Shown one piece after another: positions 26,048 to 35,367 of a stretch of 64,000 nt of DNA (its first letter is position 1; each line of letters begins with the position of its first letter). The stretch covers positions 7,308,001-7,372,000 of the forward strand of contig NZ_CP036275.1 of assembly GCF_007747795.1 (NCBI RefSeq), in the 5' to 3' direction. Under the pieces are notes generated by a model that was given only the letters and a program-made list of their open reading frames with translations, was not told where the DNA came from and made no database searches. This DNA comes from Maioricimonas rarisocia. GTDB lineage: Bacteria; Planctomycetota; Planctomycetia; Planctomycetales; Planctomycetaceae. The position numbers were made by a program, and so were the translations under genes.

Positions 26048-27130
26048 TCACGTCCGGACGACGAAACGGACGTCATCGACCGGCGCGTCGCGCATGCGTT
26101 CGGTCCCCAGCCAGCTTTCCCAGCCCAGCCGCGTCCCCTCTCCTTCGTCGCCGGAAAGGCGAAAACCGGGCACCTCGTCGGGGGCGAGCATGGGACGGAC
26201 TTCGAAGACGAACTCGAAGCCGACGAAGTGCCGCACCAGGCGATTGAGCGGTTCGAACTGCAGGCCGCCGGGCAGATGCTCGCGAAACCGGTCCAGGCCA
26301 AGCGGCCCGATCCGAATCAGAAAGCTGGTCTGAGTGACGTGGACCGATTCGCCGAGCAGCACGCCGTGTCCCAGGCGGGGCGCACCATTCGGAGAAGAGT
26401 TCAGCCGCCAGCGATGTTCCGGCAGCAGTCGCGTTCGCCGCGGAAAGAACTGCTCGATCTGCACCGTGCAGCCGAGCACATCCCCCAGCACGTTCTCCAG
26501 AGCCATCGCGGACCGGCGGTGATTGCCGAACACGCCGGCGTAGTAAAGCAGGATGTTCTCGTCAAAGCCGTGCGGCCTGGAGTGCGAGGCGAGCCCGACG
26601 AGGCGGCGGAGGCAGCGCGTGAACGTATCGTCGTGGCGGCTGGTCGGGTCATCGTCGTCAGCAGCGTGATTGGCAGTCCGTTCGTAGTCGACGAAGGGCC
26701 GGTACTTCTCCCAGCCGCGGACGAGCAACGTCATCAGACGATGATGAAACACGTCGAGGTAGTCGCGGAGAGTGGTGTCGCCATCACGAAGTCGTTCGAG
26801 AATGAGTGCTGTGTATTGCGGAGGCAGAACTCCCTGCGATCCGGCCAGTGCCATGAAGGTGGTGACGATCTCTTCAGGGTCCTCCTCGTCGACCGGTTTC
26901 CCGTTCCGGGGTACGGTGGAGGCGGGCAGGAAGGCCCCGCGGATTGCGGCACGAAACCGCACGCCGCGATCCCCCGCAGTTCGATCGGCCGGCCGGCCGG
27001 CGGATCCCTCATCCAGAAGCGCGCGCAGCTGCCCGATCAGACGGACGAGCTGAAAAAACTCGACCGGCCTGTCGCCTGCGGTCAGATCGCTGATCAGATC
27101 ACGGAGCGTGCGCCACTGCTGATCGGCCAC
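26048..27130 (-). CDS. tssG: T6SS baseplate protein TssG (ImpH/VasB family)
   Basis: A 360-residue protein if started at the GTG at 27130, which has AAGGAG eight bases upstream and lies 37 bases inside the end of tssF. The longer open frame above it is only the shadow of tssF. The N-terminal WRTLRDLISDLTAGDRPVEFFQLVRLIG is the family opening. The middle has PQYTALILERLRDGDTTLRDYLDVFHHRL and LLYYAGVFGNHRRSAMALENVLGDVLGC, all characteristic of TssG. In known machines TssG binds two TssF copies and TssE to form the baseplate wedge and contacts TssK. The overlap with tssF implies translational coupling. This is the only tssG in the window. Confidence 0.92.
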   Translation of the reverse strand: MADQQWRTLRDLISDLTAGDRPVEFFQLVRLIGQLRALLDEGSAGRPADRTAGDRGVRFRAAIRGAFLPASTVPRNGKPVDEEDPEEIVTTFMALAGSQGVLPPQYTALILERLRDGDTTLRDYLDVFHHRLMTLLVRGWEKYRPFVDYERTANHAADDDDPTSRHDDTFTRCLRRLVGLASHSRPHGFDENILLYYAGVFGNHRRSAMALENVLGDVLGCTVQIEQFFPRRTRLLPEHRWRLNSSPNGAPRLGHGVLLGESVHVTQTSFLIRIGPLGLDRFREHLPGGLQFEPLNRLVRHFVGFEFVFEVRPMLAPDEVPGFRLSGDEGEGTRLGWESWLGTERMRDAPVDDVRFVVRT

Positions 27131-28896
27131 TCGCCAATCTCCTTCCCGTCTTCGAACGTGGCCCGCAGCCTGAGAAACGCATTCTGCGAGGCGAACCGGG
27201 CCAGAAAGTGCTTGAGCACCAGCGAGAACAGATAGTGTCCGCTGGGAGTCTGGGGGGTTCGCCGGAACGTGATCGAGAGTTCCAGTCCGTGGCAGACCAT
27301 GCTCTGATGGACGATGCCGGTCACACGACGGAAGCTCAGCCGATGAATCGTGTCGATCAACGCCTTCCCCAGCGATTCCTGATCGTGCAGGTAGGCCCCG
27401 AGGATCGCGCGGAGTGCTGGCGCCCCGGACGCACCGTCCGCGAGTGCAAGGACGTCGGGAACCAGTTCGGAAATCTGATCCCATCCGGCGGAGCCAAGCG
27501 GCGAATGACGCGCAGGCGTCGGTTGTGACACGCACCGACACTCAAAGATCGCGGCAAACTGCGGCTGCAGCACGACTCCGGTTTCGCCGTGATCCAGCTG
27601 CTGCGGCAGATCGCTGTTGGAACAGATCGCGTCGGCAAACACGAGGCATTCCGGCAGTCTGACGGTCGCTCCCCGGGCGTCGACGAAGCGGATCGCAATG
27701 CGGTCCCGTCGACTTCCGATCACCGTCGCGTCGTCGATCACCGGTTCCCAATAGCCGGGTGCGCCCTCGGACTCGACGTTCTGCTCGAGGGCGTGCAGCC
27801 GGGGCAGTTCGAACTGCTCGTCGTCTTCGTTGCGGATCAGCAGCCGGCGGACTTCGTGCAGCTGGTAGGCGCCGGGATTGCTGGAGTCGGCGGCCAGCGT
27901 AATCTGGCTGGCGCGGTCTGGCGCTTCGGTGGCTTCGGTCGTCATCGGGAAGAGATTCACGGCCGGGCAACAGTTCAGGCGAATCATGTCGGGCGAGAGG
28001 CGACGAGGCAGCGCGTCCGACGTGACACCCAGGTAGATGTCGATCTCGGCGGTCGTCTCCGTCGACTGACTGAGTGCCTCCCTGAGTCCATGAATTTCGA
28101 CGTACAGAAACTTCTCGACGAAGCAGAAGAACTCGAAGAGGATCCGTTCACAATCCAGCGCGGCACGGTGGTCGAAAAGCCGATCGTCCGGATCGAAACC
28201 GACCGGTTGCAGGACGTCCGGAGATAACCACCGGGGCCGCTCCCCTTCGAGTCGAATGGCGACGCCGAGTGTGGAGCTGAGCAGGGTCTCGTACAGCGTG
28301 AGCGCGGCGTCGGTCTCGGCGTCGAGAAACAGTCGCAGACAGTCGAGGTCCGGCAGCTGATCGAAGGTAATGCTTGCTGTGAGCGTGCGCAACGAAAGCC
28401 GCAATGCGCAGCCGGCAGAGGAGGACTGCCCGGCCAGATTCGGAAACGGCGGATGAAGCAGCCTGGCGTCGGTGAGTTCAACAGGCCACAGAACCGTTTC
28501 CTTCGCTGTACGGAACCGGCAGGGTACGCCGTCAATCAGTTCGGAATCCAGCAGCGTTCCCCGCTCGACGCAGGTCCCCTCCAGTTCGGGCGGCTGCTCC
28601 GGCGAGACGGCAAACTCGACGGTCGTCAGGGAGGGAACCGACTTCAGGTACGGTGTGCTGGCCAGATGAATGAGCGGTTGCAGGATCTGCGGAAACTCAT
28701 CCTGCAATCGCTGCTGAGTGCGTGCGGAGAGGAACGCAAACGACTGGACGAGGCGACGCACCTGCGGATCGGAGCCCCCGTCGCTGCCGTGCCGCAGACG
28801 GCTGGCAATCTTCGGATGCGCCTGCGCAAATTCGTTGAGCAGTTCCTGCACCCGGGCCAGTTCGGAACTGACGGCGTGAACGTACTGGGAATTCAT
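27094..28896 (-). CDS. tssF: T6SS baseplate protein TssF, paralogue 1 (next to tssG)
   Basis: A 600-residue protein, ATG with GAGGTGA upstream. The opening ELARVQELLNEFAQAHPKIA followed by DPQVRRLVQSFAFLSARTQQRLQDEFP is the TssF/ImpG signature. The remainder shows the family's strand-rich wing domains, with recognisable blocks around RFRTAKE and INLFP-like NLFPMTTEA. It forms the baseplate wedge with TssG, TssE and TssK. It overlaps tssG by 37 bases and follows the giant VWA gene by 55 bases. A second, divergent TssF lies at 46320, so this machine may use two different TssF subunits. Confidence 0.92.
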   Translation of the reverse strand: MNSQYVHAVSSELARVQELLNEFAQAHPKIASRLRHGSDGGSDPQVRRLVQSFAFLSARTQQRLQDEFPQILQPLIHLASTPYLKSVPSLTTVEFAVSPEQPPELEGTCVERGTLLDSELIDGVPCRFRTAKETVLWPVELTDARLLHPPFPNLAGQSSSAGCALRLSLRTLTASITFDQLPDLDCLRLFLDAETDAALTLYETLLSSTLGVAIRLEGERPRWLSPDVLQPVGFDPDDRLFDHRAALDCERILFEFFCFVEKFLYVEIHGLREALSQSTETTAEIDIYLGVTSDALPRRLSPDMIRLNCCPAVNLFPMTTEATEAPDRASQITLAADSSNPGAYQLHEVRRLLIRNEDDEQFELPRLHALEQNVESEGAPGYWEPVIDDATVIGSRRDRIAIRFVDARGATVRLPECLVFADAICSNSDLPQQLDHGETGVVLQPQFAAIFECRCVSQPTPARHSPLGSAGWDQISELVPDVLALADGASGAPALRAILGAYLHDQESLGKALIDTIHRLSFRRVTGIVHQSMVCHGLELSITFRRTPQTPSGHYLFSLVLKHFLARFASQNAFLRLRATFEDGKEIGEWPISSGARSVI

Positions 28897-28951
28897 GCGG
28901 GCAGGTCACCTCGAAGACAGGCGCGAGCAGACTGCCCGCGTCCGTTGTTTC

Positions 28952-31900
28952 TCAACGATTGATGCGCTCGGCATCGAGCGGCACGAGTACCTGGATCGTC
29001 CGCTCCGGTGAGGCCGGCTCGGACTGCTGCAGCAGGACCGACGCGGGCGGCTTTCCGTCGGGCATCGCGAACCGGGTCGTGAAGATTCCCTGCTCCACGT
29101 TGTACGTGTTGCGGGCGAATGCGATGGAGCTCTGCGGGATGCAGCTCCACAGCTCGATACCGGGAGAGGCCGTCTCGAGCACGAACGTGAGCGTCACCAG
29201 CGACATGTCCACATCGTCGATCCGCCGGGTCTGCTGTTCGCGACGCGTCAGCAACACGTTGTCGGCGACCGTGCGGGTGTCGAACTTCCGGTTCCAGTCG
29301 AGCGAAACGGGGATCCGCCGCGTGGGAAGCTGATTCCAGGAGACCCGCAACTGAAATGCATCGGCCGCCGCGGGCCAGTCATCGATTGCGATCCTCCAGG
29401 CAGGAAACCCTTCGGAGTCGACATTGGGTGGAAGCTGCGCGGCATACCAGCTCTCTCCCGGTTCGTTGTCCTGCACGGCGGTGATTGCTGCAGAAACCGG
29501 CAGAAGGTCTCCGGAGAAAGTCGCGGAGGAATGCAGACCGAAATCGACCACGAGCTGATTGCCGAGCAGCTGTGTTTCGAGCACCGCCAGATCAGGCCGC
29601 TTGTCCGTTCCGGCCACGAATCGGACAGCCCGCTCCTGCGGGGGGGAAGCGTACTCGAGCGACGCCGAATCGTAGACCAGTTCGTGCAGTTCGGCGGGCA
29701 ACACTCGAATCGAGCGGCTTGCCAGCACGCTCTTGCCGGGAGCGAGAATCTCGACGTCGTAGGTGCCGGCCGGCAGTTCGACCGCGCGGGCCCCCGCGGC
29801 AAAGTGAGGTTCTTCGTGAATCGTCTCGCCGCGCTGCGAGACGCGGAAGCCGGGCAGACCGGCCAGTCCGGCCAGTTCCTGCAGCATGCTTTCGGCCGTT
29901 GCCACGGTGACGCAGCGACCCACCGGGGCACTGGCCCGTGCGATCTCCTTGAGCTGGACGTAGTCGGCAAAGCGCTCGACATCGTACCCGATGGCGTTAA
30001 TGCGGATTCCCGACCCCTGGAATGCCTGCGTCAGTTCGTCGATGCCCGGCTTCTGACCAGCCAATGCCCAGTTGTCGGCACCATCGGAGATGAGGACGAT
30101 CTCGCGGCGACCCTCCGTGACATTCCCGAAGTCGTCGCGGGCCTGCAGCAGCGCATTGAAGATGGGGCTGTGGCCGCGGGGCACGATGGCCGGCAGGACC
30201 TTCTCCAGCCGGGTCCGGTTGAATGGTCCGATCGGCAACAGTCGCTCGGTATCGGTGTGCGCTTCGGCCGCATTGATATCGGCGACCCGATGTCCGAAGA
30301 CGCGGATGCCCACCTGAACGTTGCCCGATTCGGCGAACGCGGCAAAGTGACGGAGAACCTGTTTCAGATCGGCGATGCGGGGCTGACCGCTTTCGCCCGC
30401 GAATGCCATGCTGCGCGAACAGTCGAGGATGAACAGCAGACGCAGGGGATCATTCGAAACCTGGCGGGAACGGAGCAGTAGCCGGCCGGGTCCTGCATTC
30501 TGCTTTCGATAGGCGATCGTGGCCCCTGCGAGTTCGTCGACCACGGCCATCGGAAAGGTGCCCCGGAACCGATGGCCACGGAAGGTGAGCGTGGTCGCCA
30601 GTGACATCCGCTGATCCGGCTTCTCCAGTTCCGGCCGGGTGACCAGAACGCCGACTCCGTCGGGACCGGCGGTCCCCACAGGGCGCTGCGGCGGGACGGT
30701 GTGAACGGCCGCGGTGCCGGACGGAAACTGTTCGCGGTGCCGGACGTTCAATTTCAGCGGGGCATAGTCGGTCGCCCTGAAGACAACTTCCGGCGGTCTC
30801 CCCACGAGCCCGGTCGTCTGCAGCAGCGACTGGTATCCGCTCAACTTGTTTCTGAGGCGATCCAGGTCGGGTTGCAGTCCCGCTTCCAACTGGGGAGTGG
30901 GGGAATCGGATCTGTCGGTGCCGGCCGAAAAGGCTCGCAGCAGTTCCTTCGCATTCGCCAGCCGCAGGGCTGCATCCACATACTCGCCGGCGAGGTTCTG
31001 CGAATAGGGCGCGGTGTTTTCATCCACGCTGCCATAGAAGTCGTCGGCGGCCCGATCGGCCTGGACCAGCAGCCAGTCGGCGAGCAGCTGCGTGCGGAGG
31101 AGAATCGTGGGGGAAAAGACTGCCAGGTCTGTCCCCAGGTCCCGCGGTAACAAGCGAAACGCGATATCGGCACGCTGCAGTTCGTCCACCTCGGCCCCCG
31201 AATTGGTCGCCGTGTCGACCAGTTCCAGCACCTGCTGCCACGAGGTGGAGTTCTCCTGTTCGTCGTCGACGAGGTCGGTCACGTCGGGAGCGTCGTCGAG
31301 AAACGGCAGCCTCCGCAGGCGCCAGAACAGCTGTGCAATGAACTGTCCGTGTTCGGAACGCTGCTCGGCGTCGGCCGGTTTGTCCTGCTCGTCTGCCTTG
31401 CTGACCCGTTCGTTCAGTCGGTCGATCAACTGGAGTCGAAGCCGGGCCGCGGCTTCTGGCGTCACCTGGTCAGTCCTGCCAGCACCGAGCGTAAGGTACG
31501 GCAGCACCAGAGCCGCATCGATCCGCCGCCAGGTCGCGGCATTCGACGGCCAGAGGCGCGGCTGCGCGAGGTCGATGGCATAACGGGCTCGTCCGCGGTG
31601 CAGCTGATTGAGCTGCAGTTCGAGATCGGCGAGCGTCAATGCCACCTGATCGATCTGCTGCTGTAACTGTCCGTCCGTCAGGGATGCCGGCTGGACGAGA
31701 AGCTGAAGCGTCAGATCTTCGAGTCCGCCGATCAGATGTCGTACCTTCTGGGCGGCAAGCAGCGGAAACTTCGTGCCCGCAACCTGAGCTGACCCGTCCT
31801 CCTCGACCGTCGCGTCGTCGGCTGCGGCTCCCTCTTCGGGAAACATGTCGACCAGGAGCTGCTCCGAACGAGCCAGAAAGGCGATCCAGCTCGGAAGCTC

Positions 31901-33730
31901 GGCGAGCAGCCGGTTCCGCATTTCATAAGCTGCGGTGAGTGTCTGCTTCGTCGTTTCGAGATTATCGAAACCGGTCTTACTGGCGGCTGGTTCCGGGGGA
32001 TGTTCGCCCACGGGAAGCGGCTGTCCCGACGCCAGCAGAAACGCATCTTCACGAATCCGCCGCTGTGCATCTGCCCGCAGCAGGAGGCGCGTCAGCCAGG
32101 GGCCGATCTGCGGCGACTGGGGCGTGGCGACCTGTTCCGCTCGTTGCCGCAACTGCACGATCTGCTTGAGGCGTTCGTGATCGTCGAGAGTACCGTTCGG
32201 GCGGTCTGCTGCGAGCTCCCGGTCGATCAGACGGAGGAAGTGCAGGGTGGGGGGCAGGGGAGAGGCCTGCTCGGCGGCAACTTCGTTCAAGCGATCCATC
32301 ACCGTCGTCATCGCGGCTGGATCGTCGATCACCTGATCGGGGAGTCCCTGCAGATCGTCGAACGGCCCGATCGCCAGCGGACTGCCGCGGATTTCGTTCC
32401 AGTCGCGCGCACAACATTCCATGAGAAAATCGGCCGGTGCCGGGGCGTTGGCCCGCATCAACCGGACAACGGCGCGATGCGAATCGAGCAACGCCGCCAG
32501 ACCGGATTGCAGTCGCTGCAGGGTGCGGCTGGAGCTTTCGTAGTCCCCCTGCTGGTAAAGCCGGTCTGCCAGGATCAGCTGATCCTGAATGACATTCCAC
32601 TGCACGGGGGCCCACTCCCACGGAGCGGCAGCACGGACGGAAAACTCCGCGTAGCGGGTCCAGGCCTGTTCGAGTTCGGCCGAATTCTGCGAACGGGAGA
32701 TGCTGCCTGCCCCCAGCCCCGGGGCAGGGACGCGTTTGCTGGTGCGGCTGACCGTGACTTCGAAACTGTCCGTTGCCTGACCGAAATCGAAAAGCATCGG
32801 ACGCTGCCGGGCCAGACAGAAGTCCGTGGCCCATCGCTGCATCTGTTCGTCGAGATACGTGTACAGCTCGGCCAGGTTGACGCGTTCGTTTCTCTTCCCC
32901 GTCGGTTCGGCTTCGCCGGAAACCCCGCGGAGGAAGAAGTTGCCGAAGACAGATCCGCCCCCCGGATGCATCGGCCAGGAGTCCTCGCCCGGCCGGGACG
33001 AGAGCAGGACAAACAGTCCCCGCGTTTCGCTGCGGTCCAGGCTTTCGAGCAGATCCTTGACCGCCTCGACGAAGCGTCCGGTCCGCGTGCCGAAATAGGG
33101 GTGAACGCCCGGTTTCTGGCAGTCGAGGACGAGCAGTTTCTGACTGGCACGGGAGTCCGCCAGGGCCCGCACGATGCTCGAGACCGGGATCAGCTGCGCG
33201 GTGGGATCCTCGTCCGGATCGAAACCATCCGGCACCAGCCAGGGGATGAGTGTCTGCTCGTCCGGCTCGGCATCCGGCTGGGGAAGTGCGACGCCAGTCG
33301 CGTTGACGTAGACGACCGTTCGCGACGGCTGCCACGGGAACAGCGTCAGCCGATTGGGACGATGATTCTCGATTCCGCGGATCTGTGCCTGAAACTGCTC
33401 AAGATTCGCCGGGCTGATGTCGGCATCCGCCAGTTCGAAGACCTCCGGCAGTTGCAGCAGGGCCCGTGCATCCGCCACGGCAGCGACATTTGGCGACAGG
33501 ACCTCAACGTCGTTCCGAGCTGTGACGACGATCAGGCGGGACGTCGGCAGCGGGTTCAGCCAGCGAATGAGCGCGAAGAACAGGAATACGACGCCGGCAA
33601 ACAGCACGAGCGGGACGAGCAGCCGGATCGTATCGCGCGTCCGACGTGCCGCCTCGTCGCTCCAGCGGCGGGTCGAGCGCGTCTTGACGACGGTCCGGCT
33701 CTGCTTCGCCTTCCAGTTCTGTTTTGCCAT
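28952..33730 (-). CDS. Giant membrane-anchored caspase-fold plus VWA protein in the T6SS operon
   Basis: A 1592-residue protein with one N-terminal transmembrane helix (about 37-56, LLVPLVLFAGVVFLFFALI), so most of it is probably extracytoplasmic. Residues about 60-330 look like a caspase-like (C14/CHAT) fold: KLLVLDCQKPG has Cys204 after the Asp strand, and VLLSSRPGEDSW follows. The upstream strand (VVYVNATGVA) lacks the catalytic His, so activity is doubtful. A long helical region follows. Then a von Willebrand A domain with MIDAS motif DCSRSM (Asp1103), RGHSPIFNAL and LISDGADNW. The C-terminus is Ig-like. It lies between the tssM-like gene (19 bases) and tssF (55 bases). It may supply the periplasmic part that TssM lacks; that is inference. 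Confidence 0.82.
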   Translation of the reverse strand: MAKQNWKAKQSRTVVKTRSTRRWSDEAARRTRDTIRLLVPLVLFAGVVFLFFALIRWLNPLPTSRLIVVTARNDVEVLSPNVAAVADARALLQLPEVFELADADISPANLEQFQAQIRGIENHRPNRLTLFPWQPSRTVVYVNATGVALPQPDAEPDEQTLIPWLVPDGFDPDEDPTAQLIPVSSIVRALADSRASQKLLVLDCQKPGVHPYFGTRTGRFVEAVKDLLESLDRSETRGLFVLLSSRPGEDSWPMHPGGGSVFGNFFLRGVSGEAEPTGKRNERVNLAELYTYLDEQMQRWATDFCLARQRPMLFDFGQATDSFEVTVSRTSKRVPAPGLGAGSISRSQNSAELEQAWTRYAEFSVRAAAPWEWAPVQWNVIQDQLILADRLYQQGDYESSSRTLQRLQSGLAALLDSHRAVVRLMRANAPAPADFLMECCARDWNEIRGSPLAIGPFDDLQGLPDQVIDDPAAMTTVMDRLNEVAAEQASPLPPTLHFLRLIDRELAADRPNGTLDDHERLKQIVQLRQRAEQVATPQSPQIGPWLTRLLLRADAQRRIREDAFLLASGQPLPVGEHPPEPAASKTGFDNLETTKQTLTAAYEMRNRLLAELPSWIAFLARSEQLLVDMFPEEGAAADDATVEEDGSAQVAGTKFPLLAAQKVRHLIGGLEDLTLQLLVQPASLTDGQLQQQIDQVALTLADLELQLNQLHRGRARYAIDLAQPRLWPSNAATWRRIDAALVLPYLTLGAGRTDQVTPEAAARLRLQLIDRLNERVSKADEQDKPADAEQRSEHGQFIAQLFWRLRRLPFLDDAPDVTDLVDDEQENSTSWQQVLELVDTATNSGAEVDELQRADIAFRLLPRDLGTDLAVFSPTILLRTQLLADWLLVQADRAADDFYGSVDENTAPYSQNLAGEYVDAALRLANAKELLRAFSAGTDRSDSPTPQLEAGLQPDLDRLRNKLSGYQSLLQTTGLVGRPPEVVFRATDYAPLKLNVRHREQFPSGTAAVHTVPPQRPVGTAGPDGVGVLVTRPELEKPDQRMSLATTLTFRGHRFRGTFPMAVVDELAGATIAYRKQNAGPGRLLLRSRQVSNDPLRLLFILDCSRSMAFAGESGQPRIADLKQVLRHFAAFAESGNVQVGIRVFGHRVADINAAEAHTDTERLLPIGPFNRTRLEKVLPAIVPRGHSPIFNALLQARDDFGNVTEGRREIVLISDGADNWALAGQKPGIDELTQAFQGSGIRINAIGYDVERFADYVQLKEIARASAPVGRCVTVATAESMLQELAGLAGLPGFRVSQRGETIHEEPHFAAGARAVELPAGTYDVEILAPGKSVLASRSIRVLPAELHELVYDSASLEYASPPQERAVRFVAGTDKRPDLAVLETQLLGNQLVVDFGLHSSATFSGDLLPVSAAITAVQDNEPGESWYAAQLPPNVDSEGFPAWRIAIDDWPAAADAFQLRVSWNQLPTRRIPVSLDWNRKFDTRTVADNVLLTRREQQTRRIDDVDMSLVTLTFVLETASPGIELWSCIPQSSIAFARNTYNVEQGIFTTRFAMPDGKPPASVLLQQSEPASPERTIQVLVPLDAERINR

Positions 33731-33749
33731 CAGTGCCGCGCCAGAAAGG

Positions 33750-35336
33750 TCAGATCATCGTCATCTTCCAGATCAGACCGATGTTCAGGGCCATCACTGC
33801 GGTCGCCACGGCGAGCAGAGCAAGTGACGTGCGCTTTGCCCGGGCATCGTCCATCAGGGACTGTTCACTCCAGCAAATCAGCTCGTCGTGTTCATTCAGC
33901 ACTTTTGTCAGAACCCCATCAAGAAACGGCTGATGGGTTCCGTTGACGGTCGAGAGTTCTGCAATGTAGACGCCGGAAAAGTAGAAAACGTCCTCACCCG
34001 GCTGGGTAAATCCGCTCCGCAACATCCCGCAGAAGTACGAGCGGGCCTGCCGGAGCGAGTCGACGAACCGGAACAGCTGCTCGTTACTCGGATCGCCCGG
34101 CCGGATCTTGAACAGATGCAACGCCTGCAGTTCGAAGTCGCGCTGCAGCCATTCGTGCACGCGTTCGGGATCCTCCTCGGCGAGGCCGACCAGTTGCGGA
34201 AAGCTCACGCCGCAACGTCTGGCGAGCGTCTCGGCCGGTAGTTTCTGCGTATAGGACAGCAGCTGTGCGTTGTCGCGGCACCCGGTGAACAGCACGGCGC
34301 TGAGGCAGCGAACACCCAGGTTCTGCTGCAGGACGGACATGTCCGTCTTGACGCACTCCCGGAAGCTCTGAGCGGTCCGCTCGTCGAGAACCGTCTCATT
34401 GAACGGAAGCCCGAGGAGGACGGCGTTAATCGGACAGACGGGATATCGCGTATCTTTCAATACCTGGCAGAAATACTGGAGCCGGTCACGGGCCTCATCC
34501 CGCACCTTGACCGAGACGGTCTCGACCTTGGTCGATTGTTTGGCGGCCGACTGCTCGAGTGCCTGCTGCCGCAACGTCACCAGATCGACCGTGAGAGTCT
34601 CCGTCCCGTTTCCGAGACCGGAGGAACCACCGCTCGCGAGGGCCTCGGATTCGGCGGCCTGCTCGAGTGCGGCGACGGCCGCGAAGGGAGAGTCGTCAAC
34701 ATACGCCCGTTCTGCCGCATCGACCAGCAGGTCTGACTGTGCCGTCGTGGCGGCAATCCCGGGAATGGTGACCCACAGGCCACCCGCATCCCCGTACCAG
34801 TGAATGCACAGGGATTCATCATCAACACGCACATCGGTGCCGATGGCGTTCGCCTTCACAAACTCCTGCTCGGCCTGCCGCGACAGCCCCGTCACCAGAT
34901 ACAGGGGAATCTGATCGATGGCGATACCGGCGTCGGCCGCGGCTCGAATCCCGGCCTGCATGGCGCGATCGATGTCGGGGAACGACTTCAGCGCGGGAGA
35001 GAGGACGCGGAGCTGCCGGAGGACCGCCACGAACAGTCGGGCGATCAGGTACAGCAGGAGCGCCAGCCAGCCCATCCACGTCTTGCGGAACAGCCAGGGC
35101 CCGGCCGATGCGTGGCGATCCAGTCCCAGGACCCAGGTCAACACGCCCAGGGTGACGACGACCGTCAGAACCAGCAGGAAGACGAGTGTCTTCCGCACGG
35201 CCGACGGAATCGACATTGTCCGGAGGTTTTTGAGTACTCCCAGCGGGTCCATGAAAGGACGCGCCAGGAAGTCGATCATCGTCCGGATGTTATTCCAGAC
35301 GTTGCCGAGAAACTCGTTGATCAACCAGTCGAACAT
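33750..35336 (-). CDS. Short TssM/IcmF-like inner-membrane protein lacking P-loop and periplasmic domain
   Basis: A 528-residue protein, ATG with AAGGA upstream. Two N-terminal helices (about 48-72 and 89-108) precede a cytosolic domain opening with IPLYLVTGLS, the position where TssM has LPWYLVIGxxGxGKT; the Walker A residues are absent here. The blocks RYPVCPINAVLLGLPFNET and LGVRCLSAVLFTGCRDN mirror TssM blocks (INGVVVxIS and LPVYVLVTKCD). The protein ends right after a third helix (LALLAVATAVMALNIGLIW), exactly where canonical TssM continues into its roughly 700-residue periplasmic part. It sits between tssL and the giant VWA gene. I call it a TssM analogue; the homology is weak enough that a structure comparison would be decisive. 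Confidence 0.72.
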   Translation of the reverse strand: MFDWLINEFLGNVWNNIRTMIDFLARPFMDPLGVLKNLRTMSIPSAVRKTLVFLLVLTVVVTLGVLTWVLGLDRHASAGPWLFRKTWMGWLALLLYLIARLFVAVLRQLRVLSPALKSFPDIDRAMQAGIRAAADAGIAIDQIPLYLVTGLSRQAEQEFVKANAIGTDVRVDDESLCIHWYGDAGGLWVTIPGIAATTAQSDLLVDAAERAYVDDSPFAAVAALEQAAESEALASGGSSGLGNGTETLTVDLVTLRQQALEQSAAKQSTKVETVSVKVRDEARDRLQYFCQVLKDTRYPVCPINAVLLGLPFNETVLDERTAQSFRECVKTDMSVLQQNLGVRCLSAVLFTGCRDNAQLLSYTQKLPAETLARRCGVSFPQLVGLAEEDPERVHEWLQRDFELQALHLFKIRPGDPSNEQLFRFVDSLRQARSYFCGMLRSGFTQPGEDVFYFSGVYIAELSTVNGTHQPFLDGVLTKVLNEHDELICWSEQSLMDDARAKRTSLALLAVATAVMALNIGLIWKMTMI

Positions 35337-35367
35337 ATCCAGTCCTTCGCGACTCTCCGCAGGTCGG

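Noticed and set aside
28952-33730. Active caspase-type protease
   Set aside because: Only the Cys position is kept; the catalytic His strand has no His.
32000-33946. 648-residue plus-strand open frame
   Set aside because: Antisense to the VWA/caspase-fold gene; typical GC-rich shadow composition.
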